DNA from: Ciona savignyi
Lineage: Eukaryota > Chordata > Ascidiacea > Phlebobranchia > Cionidae
Direction: 5' to 3'
DNA length: 64,000 bases
Assembly (NCBI GenBank): GCA_000149265.1
Contig: CH002780.1
Location: forward strand, 1 to 64,000
The notes below the pieces were generated by a model that ran no database searches, was not told where the DNA came from, and worked only from the letters and a program-made list of their open reading frames with translations. Positions 53,701 to 64,000 of the stretch are shown in pieces (within the stretch, counting starts at the first letter, position 1; the number at the start of each line of letters is the position of its first letter). Both the position numbers and the translations under genes were made by a program.

Positions 53701-53950
53701 CTCGCTCAGTGGGTGCAGAAGCAAGGCCACCTACCGGCCAAAATATTGCGGAACCTGCCCGGGAAAGTGCTGTGGTCCGAAAGTGACGAAGACGATTAAA
53801 GTGATTTTCGAGTGCGAGAGCGGCCCCGACTTCGCTAAAAACATGATGTTGATCAAGAAGTGCTCGTGCGAGCGCTGCCCGACTCGGAGCGACTTCTTTT
53901 TCACCTCGTACAACCGGGCTATGCTGGGAGACATGGTCCGAGCGACGTAG
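44723..53950 (+). CDS. CCN family matricellular protein (CYR61/CTGF/NOV type)
   Basis: Six exons in perfect phase: 44723-44842, 48898-49090, 49377-49539, 50299-50390, 52633-52838, 53651-53950, giving 357 residues. Exon 1 encodes a signal peptide (about residues 1-21). Exon 2 encodes the IGFBP-like domain with GCGCCKIC. Exons 3-4 encode the VWC domain ([14 protein letters not shown]...GQCCEEWVC). Exon 5 encodes the TSP1 repeat ([11 protein letters not shown]...LCNLRPC). Exon 6 encodes the C-terminal cystine knot (CGTCPGKCC...CSCERC). The four-domain, one-domain-per-exon layout is that of vertebrate CCN1-4, and length is normal (human CCN2 is 349). CCN proteins are secreted and bind integrins, proteoglycans and growth factors. 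This single gene cannot be assigned to one vertebrate paralogue from the sequence alone. An AATAAA lies 225 bp after the stop. Confidence 0.97.
45315..45425 (-). repeat. Family-A SINE, reverse copy
   Basis: GGTCGCGTTAACCATTCGG with reverse B-box remnants, in CCN intron 1. Confidence 0.65.
45765..46034 (+). promoter_or_regulatory. CRE / E-box / TEAD-like / TATA cluster in CCN intron 1
   Basis: Perfect CREs (TGACGTCA) lie at 45765-45772, 45781-45788 and 45983-45990. The first two sit in a 16-bp tandem duplication. A TEAD-type CATTCC lies at 45942-45947, an E-box CACGTG at 45952-45957 and TATAAATA at 46027-46034. This looks like an enhancer or an internal promoter. Function is inferred only from motifs. 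Confidence 0.4.
46035..48897. other. CCN intron 1, 3' part; no gene
   Basis: Short ORFs only. A forward family-A SINE lies at about 47655-47768 (GGTCGAATGGCAAAAGCG, GGTTCGAAATCC). Confidence 0.45.
49571..49640 (+). repeat. Family-A SINE fragment
   Basis: GTGTGGCTGAATGGGTAACG; begins 32 bp after the CCN exon 3 donor. Confidence 0.6.
50391..52632. repeat. CCN intron 4 with a 124-bp tandem duplication
   Basis: Units at about 52345-52467 and 52468-52590 each start GGCCCATGGCTAGATGACG. The second ends about 40 bp before exon 5. The rest of the intron shows no gene. Confidence 0.75.
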
Positions 53951-54174
53951 AGAACATCTCATCTCAACGCACCACCACTGTAAGCAGTCGCAAGCACAGC
54001 AACTACAAAACACTGTGTCGTGCTATGACAGCGCGTATAGCAGTCAGCAGTATCATATTATACACTGCACAGCATCATTATCCAGTTGGACCATTACACC
54101 TATTGCTCATGGCTTAGAAGACCAGCACGCGTGCTATATAATAGTGAATCTTAGAAACCGCGTATGTTCCGTCA

Positions 54175-54180
54175 AATAAA
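54175..54180 (+). terminator. CCN poly(A) signal
   Basis: AATAAA 225 bp after the CCN stop codon. Confidence 0.65.
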
Positions 54181-54423
54181 ATGTACGATCACTTTGGCAA
54201 CATTATTTCATCGCCGATATATTGCATTGTTATTTATCCTTGCTTTGTAGTATTTCCGTATGTATTTTTATAAGAGTATGGCTGACTTATGCAGTTAGCA
54301 AACATCGGTAAGCTAAGGGAAACCTTTTTTAAACGTTTCACGCCCTAGCTTTGTTTATACTGCAAAATTTCCTGTCGCCACAGTGGATTTAATATTCCTG
54401 TTACTATTTTTTATAGAAACGTA

Positions 54424-54429
54424 TTTATT
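54424..54429 (-). terminator. PPIL4 poly(A) signal
   Basis: AATAAA on the minus strand, 150 bp past the PPIL4 stop in exon 9. It supports that exon as the true 3' end. Confidence 0.55.
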
Positions 54430-54578
54430 TCTCGTTTTCAAAGTTTAAAATTGCTTGCATTTTTCGAGCATAAAACGTGAAATAAAAAAGAGAAATGTAA
54501 CGGACGTGTGAAACTACCAAATCGACTGGGCAGTGCAGGAAAAACGATAGATAAATCGACGATTCTTGGATCTCGGTT

Positions 54579-57500
54579 TTAAACCCGGTGTTTTTTCTTC
54601 TTGCCTTCTTTGTGGTTGGAAACGGATCGCTTCCGGTGTTTGCCGCATCTTACTTCTTTGTCGGAGGAGATATTGTCAGAGTTGGAATCTGTGATCGGTG
54701 GATTATGCGTTAAAAAATAGTCCGGCAAGTTGGAAGGGTTGTGGGATCGAAACTCACGGTTATCTTGTCGATGATGCCCTTTGGAAATGCACTTAATTTC
54801 GTAATTTGCCTAAACCCAGTACAGTATTGATTCGACCAAAAACTAGTAATATTTCCGGGGTGCCTCTAAATACTACAGGATCGCTTGGATCGCTTGGATC
54901 ACTTAGATTGCTATGGAAAGTAATTCCAACCCTGCCCCAAACACTAATCTCAACCCCAGAACTAACTTTAACCCTAACCCTAACATTAATATCATGGCTT
55001 TTGTAATTATGAAATACAGTAAGCGATCCAAGCGATTTAAGCGATACATGCGATCCAAGCGGCCCAAGCGATCCTGAAGTATTTGGAGGTATTTCCGAGG
55101 GGTAGTAAAATGCTCCGGTGGGGTAATAAAATACAGAAATACGGTCATCTACACCAATCTCTAACCCCACCATAACAGCGTTCAGTTGAAAACTATGGGA
55201 ATACAGAAATTCCTAATCACCAAACCCCTTAATAGCAATGTGGCTTACAGAGAATTTATTTAACTTACTTTAAATCGTACCCTTATGGGGTTGAGTTTAA
55301 AACAAGGTAACGGATATTTTTTTAATTAATCACCAGTTTTCCCTATGGTTTGCGGAGAATTTTTAACTAGCTTTGCAAGAATTTTTTAATGGCCTAGGTT
55401 TTCCATTTCTAGTATTAATGCTTACATTGTATTACACACAGTGCGACAGCTTCTGTTGATAATCTGACGATCGTAAGCGTGATAGCAGCCACCGAATTTT
55501 CCCAATTACGTACATACTCTCGTTTAAATATTAGAAACATTTTTATTCTTTTCCGAAAGTCCGAATTCAGATCAAACCTGAGTCGGGCGAGTGATGCCTT
55601 CGTCTCTTTTCTTCCTTCGATTTTTCCTTTTTCATCTTTTGCTTTTTCTCTCCTTTCCTTTTTCTCTTTCTCTCCTCGCTATCCGAGGAGCTGACGGAGG
55701 AGGAGCGACGTCTCTCGTTTTCGCTCATGCGACCTCTCTCGTTATTTTCACGATTCCGGTCACGGGAATTTCTTTTCGAGTCCCGATATGAATGACGTTC
55801 GTGGTTTGGTGCTACGTCACGATGACGTTTGTGTCGCGTCACGTCCGGGCTCGCGTGCCGGTGCTTGGGCTGTAAATGTCCCGATCGCTTGTGATCACGA
55901 TTGTTTACGTCACCGTGACGTCGGTGTTGGTCACGTCTCGGTGGAGTGACGTCATCATGATGTCGATGCTGGTCACGTCGAGGTGACGTGACGTCACGAT
56001 GACGACGTTTATGTTTATGATCAGGAGTATCAGGTGTCTTTTGCCTTCGGATGCTTTTGTTTGATATTTCTTCGTTCGATTTCTAAAAAAACTAAGATGT
56101 GAATAGGGTAGGATCACATAGAATGGAAAACACAAAGGCCGTTATCACACGGGCAATTAACTTCCGGTTGGTGAAGCTTTTGTAGGATGTGGTATGTTAG
56201 CGTGTCGTATCTAAGGTTTAAGTTTACTCATAAATCCAGGTGATGTCAACTTATAGCATTGCCCAAGAATTCCAAACTATTCAGGTGCTGGTTTAATCTC
56301 ACAACTTTTCGGCTGAATGCTGAGGATCTATCCAACTGAGCTTAGCGGCCAAACATTTTGTCATATTATTTAAAATTGCATAATTCATTCATTCATTCAT
56401 TAGTATCCGGGACCAGGAATTTAACCCATATAGAAGGCCCAATACTCCAGCGCCCCGAGCTAGCATGGATCCGGGATATGGTCAAGTCGGCCCGTGTCCT
56501 GTGCACTAATACGCACTGCTGGTAATAATAAAACATTGATTCAATTAACCAACCTTGGTTGCATTGAACCTTGGATAGTTGATGTTCGAGACAGACTGAC
56601 TAAAATCCACATGAATCCTACGGTCATCGATAAGAACGTTGTCCATTTTCTCATACGCCTTTTCGCACATTTCAGCCTCTTCAAACTCAACGAAAGCGTA
56701 CTGGAGCGAGTCGCCGGTTTTGTAGTCGCGGATGATCTCGCAAGAAACTATGGTTCCAAACCTTTATAAGAATGTATAATTCAAAAGCTGGTTAGTCTGA
56801 TGGTTTAGTGCGACGCCTTTCAACCAAAGTTGCAGGTTCGCAACTAGTCGCTAGCTGGTCGGCTGTGTCCTTGAACAAGGCACTTACGGGCTATTGCCTG
56901 TGAATCATACACAATGCAATAGCCCCGATAACCCGACGATGGGAGTAAGGTTTACCCATTCACGGGGATAAACATGAATATCCTATCAAATATGTAACCT
57001 TCTTATTGAAAAGAAGTGTATTTTTCAATAACCGTAATATGAACATTGAGCACAAAGCAATAACATAGATTAAATAGATAATTCAGGAGATCAAAATATT
57101 TTAATTGAGGAAACATAAGTAGAACATTTGCGTTTTGTTCTGGTGAAAATGCAGGACATGATTACAGGTAGGCATACCTTGTGCCCAATGTTGGGTTATG
57201 GAAGAAGTTGCAGTGTGTTACAAGTTATTGAGAAAATCATACTGTTTTAGCTCAACTCATTTATCTACTTGTTTAGACTGGGATTGTACTTATCCAAATC
57301 AGTTTGGTTTCTAGACTTATTCTAGAATGAAGATATTCAAATCGATCTAAAGTACTTATATGAGCAAAAAAGATATTTTACTACGATAATTACAGAAAAA
57401 TGTACTTACATGTATGTTTGATAAAATTAATGTATTTTTTTATTTAAATCAACAATTTTTACTTTTTCTAATTTTGAATCAAAATTACATAAATAAAAAC

Positions 57501-60500
57501 TTAGTTTGTTCCACTATGAGCACTTAATTTCGAATAAGCAAAAAAAAAAAAAATCCCGTTTAAACTGAATTCGAATCTTGATACTAAAATGGAAATCCCT
57601 AGTTCAGACATGAGTAATTTAAACATTGCAACCTGAATACGTAGAATTACCGGGAGAAAATGATTTCCAGATCCTCATCTGTGGTAACTGCATTGAGCTT
57701 GCAAACAAACAGAACATTGTCCGGTGGCTTGACGTCTTTGTCAGGAATATCTCCAATGATTTCCAGAACCTTGGAATTTGATGTTTAAAGCTTTGCGTGG
57801 AAACATAGCCAGCTATCATTTCGCTGACATTTCCAAGGAATTATCGAATCAGATTAAAGTTTTGAGAGTTGTTGGACAATACGATCTTGATATGCACAAA
57901 TCGATATTTTATGTAGAGCGGCTAAGGGAATTCCTGTGATTGTAACAGACATACCTTATCACGCAACAGATTTACCAATACTCTGGGACAACTGAACTTT
58001 TTTAAAATATTTACCTAATTCCACAATTTTTTATAACCTTACATTTCTTAGATGCTTTTTAAGGCATATTTAAAATGCATTTCACAAAATCAGTTATATG
58101 ATAGAAACTTTAATGGTTTAAACCACAGTTCAGGAAATTTGAAGTCAGATAGCTTATTTGAAGTGCATCAGACAGTTAAGCGAAAGATATTGAGTTCGAA
58201 ACCAGCGGATAGCAAGTCGGTTGTTTACTTGTGCGAGGCATTTACTAGACATTCGCCTAAACTCAGTGGAATAATCCAAAATCCAAAATCTCAATTATAT
58301 AAAATACACTGAAATAACTATAGTAACCCAACAACGGGAATGAGGTAATCATATAATTGCCATCACTTACTTTTTCACAGGGCAATCAGATAATGTGATA
58401 AGTCACGTTTTTAAATTTATTGTCAAAAACATGAAACCCCCAGAGTGTCAATCATTGGTCATAAACATCAGACTATCCTAATGATAGTTTATTACAAAAA
58501 GTTTCCCAATTTGTTGTCAAAAAAAAAAGGTTTTCCCAATTTATTTTAAAAAACATGAAACCCCCCAATTTATTGTCAAAAACATGAAATGTAAATCATT
58601 GGTAATAAACATCCTATCCTAATGATAGTTTATTACAAAATGATAGATATAGTGAAAACGAAGTTCTCATCACACACCTGAGCTCGATGATGAGCTTCCT
58701 TTGTTTCCTCCTTCTCCTGAACAATCCCCTCATCCTCTTCCTCATCTTTGATCGCTTCATCCGCTCCGATCCGGAAACATCCCTCAATTTGCTCCTTGGT
58801 CGGCTCCGGGGAGCGATCTGGGATCAGAAGTCCTGAGAAAGGAAGAGGAAGACATATTGTCTGTAATCGGGAATTCCATATGAAATTAACTGTTCAACAA
58901 GACATGTCCTCTTAAGACAGTGGTTTTCAATATTTTTGACCTTGTGGCGCACCCAAGACCAATTGCGAATGTGAACAGACGCACCTTGCATGGGAGTTCC
59001 TAACAATATGCTAACTACTCAAAACGTTACAATGGAAAAGAACGAACTAGACACTAACCATTTAGTAGTTTATGATCTATGTACACTCTGTCGTAAATTT
59101 ACAAAATGCAAGTGTGGCGCACCTATAGCTTACCCTTGGTGCAACATTCGAGAAACACTGTCTTAAGAGTTAGGAAATAGAACAAAGATAAATTTAGATT
59201 AGTTTTAGTTTATTCATTTTATGACCTAGTACTAAATAATAGTTAAGTATATTTATTTTTGCTCTAGTATTGAACAGCTGTAAATAAAACAAATTATGGC
59301 ACACAAACAGGGAAAGATGGCAAAACAAGCAGTTGTTAAAACACGTCATTAAAAAAATATATTGCAATTGGAAGAAAGCCAGCTTTTATCCAGACATGCA
59401 CATGACTGATCTTCTTAACAGGACTGACTGGACACTTTACCCAACATTTCCATTTAACAGCTTGGAAGTCATCCTTAAGGCAAAAAGTTCCGGGATCAAA
59501 GCTAGCATTTTTGGTTGTGTCCAAGCCATTTTGTCTGAATCAACTGGATTAATAAGTTTTACTTATCACTGCAATAGCTTCGTTACCTAGTCGTGGGCAT
59601 GAGTTAATTTATCGTAGTTGTGGGTAAATCTTTTAACACAATTTTTTCTTCAACAAGAATAGAAAAGACACATCTACCCCAACACAATAGTTTGGGATGT
59701 TGCATGGTTGACAGCAACAAACACACAGGAAATCGAACCTGGTGGATCATCAAGAGGGTCGTCCAATATCACAGTGTGTGTGATTCGAATATCTTGGAAT
59801 GGTCGGTGTTGATTGTCACAAAATGCTTCATTGATTTTCAAAATTACATCAAAGCCTAGAAAAAAAACTTTTGTTGGAATATCAAAAATTAGATTTATAC
59901 GAAGGTGCAGGTCTAAATCAAATTTTTATTTAAAAAATGTTTCGCTAAAAGTATTTTCAGTTGTTGATCCATGTATTTTTAAACTGATGTATATCACTTA
60001 ACAATATCTCTGAGTACCCAACTGCATGCATGTACAAAAGGCCTATGGCAAATCCCACTATTTGTTTTACCAACTCCACATATAAACATAAACACTTTGC
60101 TGACTGTTAAGTTTAGTTTATCTTACGTTTCACGTGGTGGCCAAATGTGATGTAGAATTAAATTAAAAGTATCATGTAATAGATGAATGGGCAACTTACA
60201 GCCCATGGGTCTGACCTGTGAAGGGATTTTGACCGGTCCGCAGACTGTATCTAACCATACCCTCTAATTAAGATATTAAATACTATTCATCTTTTAATCC
60301 GGCCCACCAAAGACTTCATTTTCCCACATCTGGCCCGCCGACTAGAGAAGTTGTCTCCTGCTGTAATAGATGCTGACATACAATAATACTAGTATCTAAT
60401 ATGTGGTTACCTTCAGCAATACACCCGAACACAGTATGAAGGCCGTCCAAAGAATCTAAGTTTTCACCCAAAGTGATCAGGAATTGGGAACCATGGAATC

Positions 60501-61750
60501 CATTCCCATCATTCACCATGGAAACTGTGCCTAGAAAGGAAGTTATGTAAACCATATTCGTTGTTTGCTGTCGATAGTTTGGTGGGCTAGTGCCTATCAT
60601 CAGAAAGGTTGTATTGTTGGAACTGGTCTCCTTGCTAGTTAGTTTTTTTTCTTATGCAAGGCACTTATCGGTCATCATGGATTAATGGGTTGTAAGAAAT
60701 TAAAGAAACGTCTCAAACATACACAACACCCTGCAATAGCTCCAGTATAATGACGGTGGACGCAAGGTCATCTGAAGATTGCCTGTAAGATAAAGCACAC
60801 ATTGTTTTTCCATTTACAGAGATAAACATGAACATCCTATCCTAGTATATAAAAACTCGCCAGTTTTTCAAACCCAGTAATACCTGCGTTCTTGTGTTTA
60901 ATCTTTGGCAATTTTTCAGCATCAAAGAATTTTGCCTGGTCCCCATACAAAGCTCGAAAGATGGATTCTCCACCTCTCCCTGTGCCTGTATGAAGCAAGT
61001 TGTACTTGGCAACTGTTATATCATTTATTGTAAGAGGCAGGTACTGGATTATAATATGAGCATAAATAACACAAAGAGCAAACACACAATCGATGCAATT
61101 TATACATATAAAACCCTTGCAAATTTATAATTTTATTTAGTTGAGGTTAACAGCATTAAATACTACTATAAAACTTAAAACATGGGGAAGTACAGAATTT
61201 GTAGACATTTAAAGTGCGGTTATTTCATTTATAGCAACATGGTCTATGGGTAAGGCACTTGGTGGACGTCGCCAGACGTAAATGTAGAAATGTCCTTTCG
61301 TATTTAACACTGCATTGGCTCTGGTAATTCTATGGTAGACAGGAAGCGATCGGACAATTACTGGTGTTATAAAGCCGGTGTTTTTAATCACAATCAAAAG
61401 AAAATCACCAATCCATTAATATTGCATCATTGCCATTACACTTCTAACAAACTTCTTCGTTTTTTTTTCGGGTTTTCGAAAGGATTATAAACAAAAAGTT
61501 CGGGTTTTCGAAAGGATTATAAAAAATAAACTTAAACCCCGATTATTTTTCAAACAATAAAGCTAAAACAATACTCACCAGTTGGGTCTCCTGTTTGGGC
61601 TACAAAGTTCCTCTGTACGGAATGGAACAGGCAGTAGTTGAAGTACTTCACTTTGCACAGCTTTAGGAAATTTAAACAAGTTCTCGGCCTTTCTTTAATA
61701 TGCAAATCAATCACTATATCACCTAATGTTGTTTCTAGTAGAACAGACAT
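54579..61750 (-). CDS. PPIL4: PPIL4: cyclophilin-type prolyl isomerase with RRM
   Basis: Nine exons in perfect phase: 61750-61579, 60985-60884, 60530-60411, 59855-59739, 58832-58678, 57769-57651, 56761-56554, 56082-55578, 54688-54579, giving 535 residues (human 492). The cyclophilin domain is residues 1-165 ([17 protein letters not shown]..., [29 protein letters not shown]). A PPIL4-specific linker follows ([17 protein letters not shown]). The RRM spans about 240-318, with RNP2 VLFVCKL and RNP1 LQYAFVEF. Exon 8 encodes an Arg/His/Asp- and Ser-rich tail, and exon 9 ends in a Lys-rich stretch. Exon 8 would also read into a stop at 55567 if unspliced. Exon 9 fits the phase and the character of the tail, so I prefer the spliced form. 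PPIL4 is a nuclear, spliceosome-associated cyclophilin. It converges on CCN. Confidence 0.97.
54835..55120. mobile_element. MITE whose TIRs hold 9-bp GGATCGCTT units
   Basis: Left arm contains TACAGGATCGCTTGGATCGC; right arm is its inverse with more units. The core carries a short CCCTAACCCTAAC run. Lies in the last PPIL4 intron. Confidence 0.65.
56790..56988 (+). repeat. Family-B SINE (shortened)
   Basis: GGTTTAGTGCGACGCC, GCTAGCTGGTCGGCTGTGTC and AATATCCTATC tail. Starts about 30 bp from the PPIL4 exon 7 acceptor. Confidence 0.75.
58918..59160. mobile_element. Non-autonomous hAT transposon (243 bp) with perfect 8-bp TSD
   Basis: CAGTGGTTTTCAA start and inverted CAGTGTTTCTCGAA end, flanked on both sides by TCTTAAGA. 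No ORF. Lies in PPIL4 intron 4. Confidence 0.9.
60188..60345. mobile_element. Degraded hAT-like element
   Basis: Shares ACTGTATCTAACCATACCCT and TTCATTTTCCCACATCT with the 63504-63686 element. Ends are eroded. Confidence 0.5.
60595..60845 (+). repeat. Family-B SINE
   Basis: GCTCCAGTATAATGACGGTG and ATAAACATGAACATCCTATC blocks in a PPIL4 intron. Confidence 0.7.
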
Positions 61751-61760
61751 GATGGATGAT

Positions 61761-61775
61761 CTAAAATAGAGAAAG
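61761..61775 (-). promoter_or_regulatory. 3' splice-acceptor-like site just upstream of PPIL4 ATG
   Basis: The minus strand reads CTTTCTCTATTTTAG and then 10 bases before the ATG. This is a strong acceptor with no visible partner donor. It may end a 5'-UTR intron or be a spliced-leader trans-splice site, as tunicates use. Confidence 0.45.
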
Positions 61776-62304
61776 TGAACGCAATTACTAAGCTGCATGA
61801 AAACAACCCAACAGCCGATAGACGGACGGGTTAAAAGACCATGACAAACCAAAAAAAACCAGGAAAACAGCAACCATTGGAGGGGATAGTTTTAAGTATG
61901 ATGGTATTATCTGTGTTTCAACTAAATTATGTTTTTTTTTTGGTTGGTGGTTTTTTTAGTGGTGGCTTAGGCCTATCCCTTTTACCATGATTGAGAGGTG
62001 TTTTTCATTGTGACCATCCTACCACATGCCAAACGTCTCCAATGTTTACTGCTTGGTACACAATGATTACGTTAAAACATTCCCAAAATAAAGTTCACTT
62101 AAAATATCAACCAATGTTGCTCATTACAACATATAGCATGATTTTACACCACAAGTTTACGATTCAGTCAAGAAATGCTGACTTTACGAAATATTGGGAA
62201 GCGTTTCAACGTTTTGGTCCTAAAAGTTTGTGATGTTGGAAAATCTCCATCCGATTTCTCTCTTCGGAGGACTCTATTCGAGATGCTCTTCGGATCAATG
62301 GGAG

Positions 62305-63835
62305 TCAAACTTTATATCCGAGCTTCCTCTTCTCTTTGTTCTTCTTCTTCACGACTTCGACGTTCCGTTCTCGCCAGTTGCTCTTCCGGAGTTTGATCGG
62401 GCGGTTCCCAACGTACTTCCCCTGCATCTCTCTCATCGCTCGGATGAAATCACCCGGATCTTTGAAGCTGACGAAGCCGTATCTGTCAAAAGTCTGGAGG
62501 TTAAATGCAACGCCTTTCAACCGAAAGGTTGCAGGTACAAATGTGGTCGCTAGCTAGTCGGTTGTGTCCTTGAGCAAGGCACTTACCGGACATTGCCTGA
62601 ACCCAGCGGATTAATGGGTTCTACTAAATTGAAGGAACGTCTGATTCATTTAGAACACACTGCAATAGCTCCGGTAACCCGACGGTGGGCGCGAAATGAT
62701 CTGATGATTGCCCGTGTGTTAACCCCCTTGGTTTTCCCATTCACGAGGATAAACATGAATATCCTATCCTAAAAGTGAGGGTTAGATGGGAAAGCTCATT
62801 TGTTACAAAATATATGATATACCGGTAAGTTACTAAGGTTAAAAATATTTAGTTTGTTAATTAGTTATTATTACCACTATTTTTATTGGCAACATTCTAT
62901 AATTCTATAACTAAAAATCTTTCTCAACTAGTAAAAATAGTGATTAAAAAATGTCTAGCCAATAAACAACAAATTTAATGGTGTGTAGTACATGTTTTTG
63001 ATAAAGAAAATTGGATTTTCATTTAACAGCACAATTATAAAAGTCGAATGACACAAAACCCAATTTGCTCTGGTATAATTTTGTAAGACAGGGGGATATG
63101 ATAGAATATTCATGTTTATCCTCAATGGAAAAGCACAAGGGACGTTAACAAACATAAATTGTCAGACTTCTTTGCGCCCAACAACAGGTTAACAGAGCTA
63201 TTGCAGTGTGTGGTGTATGCCTTGCAAAGGAACACTACATACTAGTAAGCAGACAGTAACACACTAACCCTCTAAGCTATGTGGTCAGATATTGTGTGCG
63301 AATCCGGGCAAACATAAGATTGTAAACCTTATGCCACGTTCAGGTTACCAGAGCTATTGCAGTGCGCTGTATAATGTTAGAATGTTGCTATTGTTTAAGT
63401 TAAACCAATTAAACTTCTAGATTCAGGAAATGGTGATTGCTTTACCCAGAACCCGAACAACCAAATCAACAGCTTGTTTTGATAACCCGCTAGGCCACTA
63501 AGCCAGTCATGGTCAACATATAAACCACGGGCCGGGTCTGGCCAGTAAAGGGAAAATGGCCTGCCGACTGTATCTAACCATACCCTGTAATTAAGATAAT
63601 GAATACTATTCATGTAATAATCCGGTCCACCAAGGACTTCATTTTCCCACATCTAGCACGCCGTTTAGAGAAGTTGCCCACCCCTGCATTAAGATATGCT
63701 TCAGCATCTTACCCTTTGCTCTTCTTGGAGCCTTTCTCACGAATGACTTTTGCCTTTTGGAACGATGAAAATCTACTGAATATTCGAGCCAGCGTGTCGT
63801 CTGACACTTCGTTGCCCAAATCTCCGCAGAATATC
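62305..63835 (-). CDS. RBM42: RBM42 (C-terminal exons; gene continues beyond the window)
   Basis: Exons 63835-63713 and 62482-62305 (TGA stop) join in phase and encode the RRM and C-terminus of RBM42: RIFCGDLGNEVSDDTLAR, FQKAKVIRE, GYGFVSFKDPGDFIRAMREM, GKYVGNRPIKLRKS, then a Lys-rich end. This matches animal RBM42 almost residue for residue. RBM42 is a nuclear RNA-binding protein tied to hnRNP K and to the tri-snRNP. The N-terminal two thirds must lie past 64000. The intron carries a hAT-like element (63504-63686) and a family-B SINE whose 5' end almost touches the last exon's acceptor. The gene runs in tandem with PPIL4, 555 bp from stop to start. Confidence 0.95.
62490..62771 (+). repeat. 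Full-length family-B SINE at the RBM42 acceptor
   Basis: GTCTGGAGGTTAAATGCAACG head, full body and ATATCCTATCCT tail. The head lies about 6 bp from the RBM42 last-exon acceptor. Confidence 0.88.
63095..63500 (-). repeat. Two reverse family-B SINE fragments
   Basis: ATATTCATGTTTATCCTC at about 63107 and CCAGAGCTATTGCAGTGC at about 63349. Confidence 0.6.
63504..63686. mobile_element. Non-autonomous hAT-like element
   Basis: Ends CAGTCATGGTCAAC and, inverted, CAGGGGTGGGCAACTTC. Flanks CACTAAGC and CATTAAGA match at 6 of 8 positions. Lies 26 bp from an RBM42 exon. Confidence 0.65.
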
Positions 63836-64000
63836 CTTGAAGAGAATTAAGGTAAATTGCGAGCAATTGGGTCAAAGAATTTAAATATTTTGAGGACTTA
63901 TATGAGGCCTTACACGTTACACCTGTCATGCCTTGCAGTTAATATGAGCAAACTGTGGTGAAAAATTGCTATTGATGCAGCCTATCAGTGTGAAAGTATT

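Noticed and set aside
54967-54985. CCCTAA repeats as an interstitial telomere
   Set aside because: Only two or three units, and they lie in the core of a MITE family with similar words elsewhere.

Overview
The window is eukaryotic, AT-rich and intron-rich. Its recognisable genes are animal families, including a four-domain CCN matricellular gene and TMTC2, so it is a chordate or other deuterostome. Gene density, short exons and abundant short tRNA-derived repeats suggest an invertebrate deuterostome, most likely a tunicate such as Ciona. The species call is an inference. No bacterial operon, CRISPR array, rRNA, functional tRNA or virus was seen. Exons below were assembled by hand from homology, GT..AG splice signals and phase consistency.

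Layout. 1-1892: old repeats. 1893-29183 (-): TMTC2, an ER O-mannosyltransferase-family gene; 13 exons found, one TPR exon missing. Nested on the + strand inside its 13.9-kb intron (6860-14549) is a complete 1027-residue class A GPCR with a third intracellular loop of about 680 residues. 29184-32803: intergenic, with one orphan membrane-type exon. 32804-35842 (-): small coiled-coil protein resembling BLOC-1 subunit 5 (muted). 35843-39916: repeats, including a 10-bp-unit minisatellite. 39917-41366 (-): C-terminal exons of a C-type-lectin-like gene, with weaker exon candidates up to 43479. 44723-53950 (+): complete six-exon CCN gene with CRE, TATA and TEAD-like motifs in its first intron. 54579-61750 (-): complete nine-exon PPIL4, a spliceosomal cyclophilin with an RRM, convergent with CCN. 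62305 to beyond the right edge (-): last two exons of RBM42, another splicing-associated RRM protein, in tandem with PPIL4.

Two tRNA-derived SINE families dominate the non-coding sequence: family A, with a class-II tRNA-like A box and a GGTTCGAAACC B box, and family B, about 300 bp with a (TATCC)n-type tail. Several copies lie within 0-35 bp of exon edges and may form part of the splice sites. Small non-autonomous hAT elements with 8-bp target duplications and TIR/MITE elements are also present.

How the genes relate: PPIL4 and RBM42 both act in splicing. TMTC2 (ER/cadherin glycosylation), CCN (secreted matrix signalling) and the GPCR are cell-surface or secretory genes with no obvious shared pathway. 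The nested GPCR/TMTC2 arrangement and the giant loop are the most unusual gene-level features.
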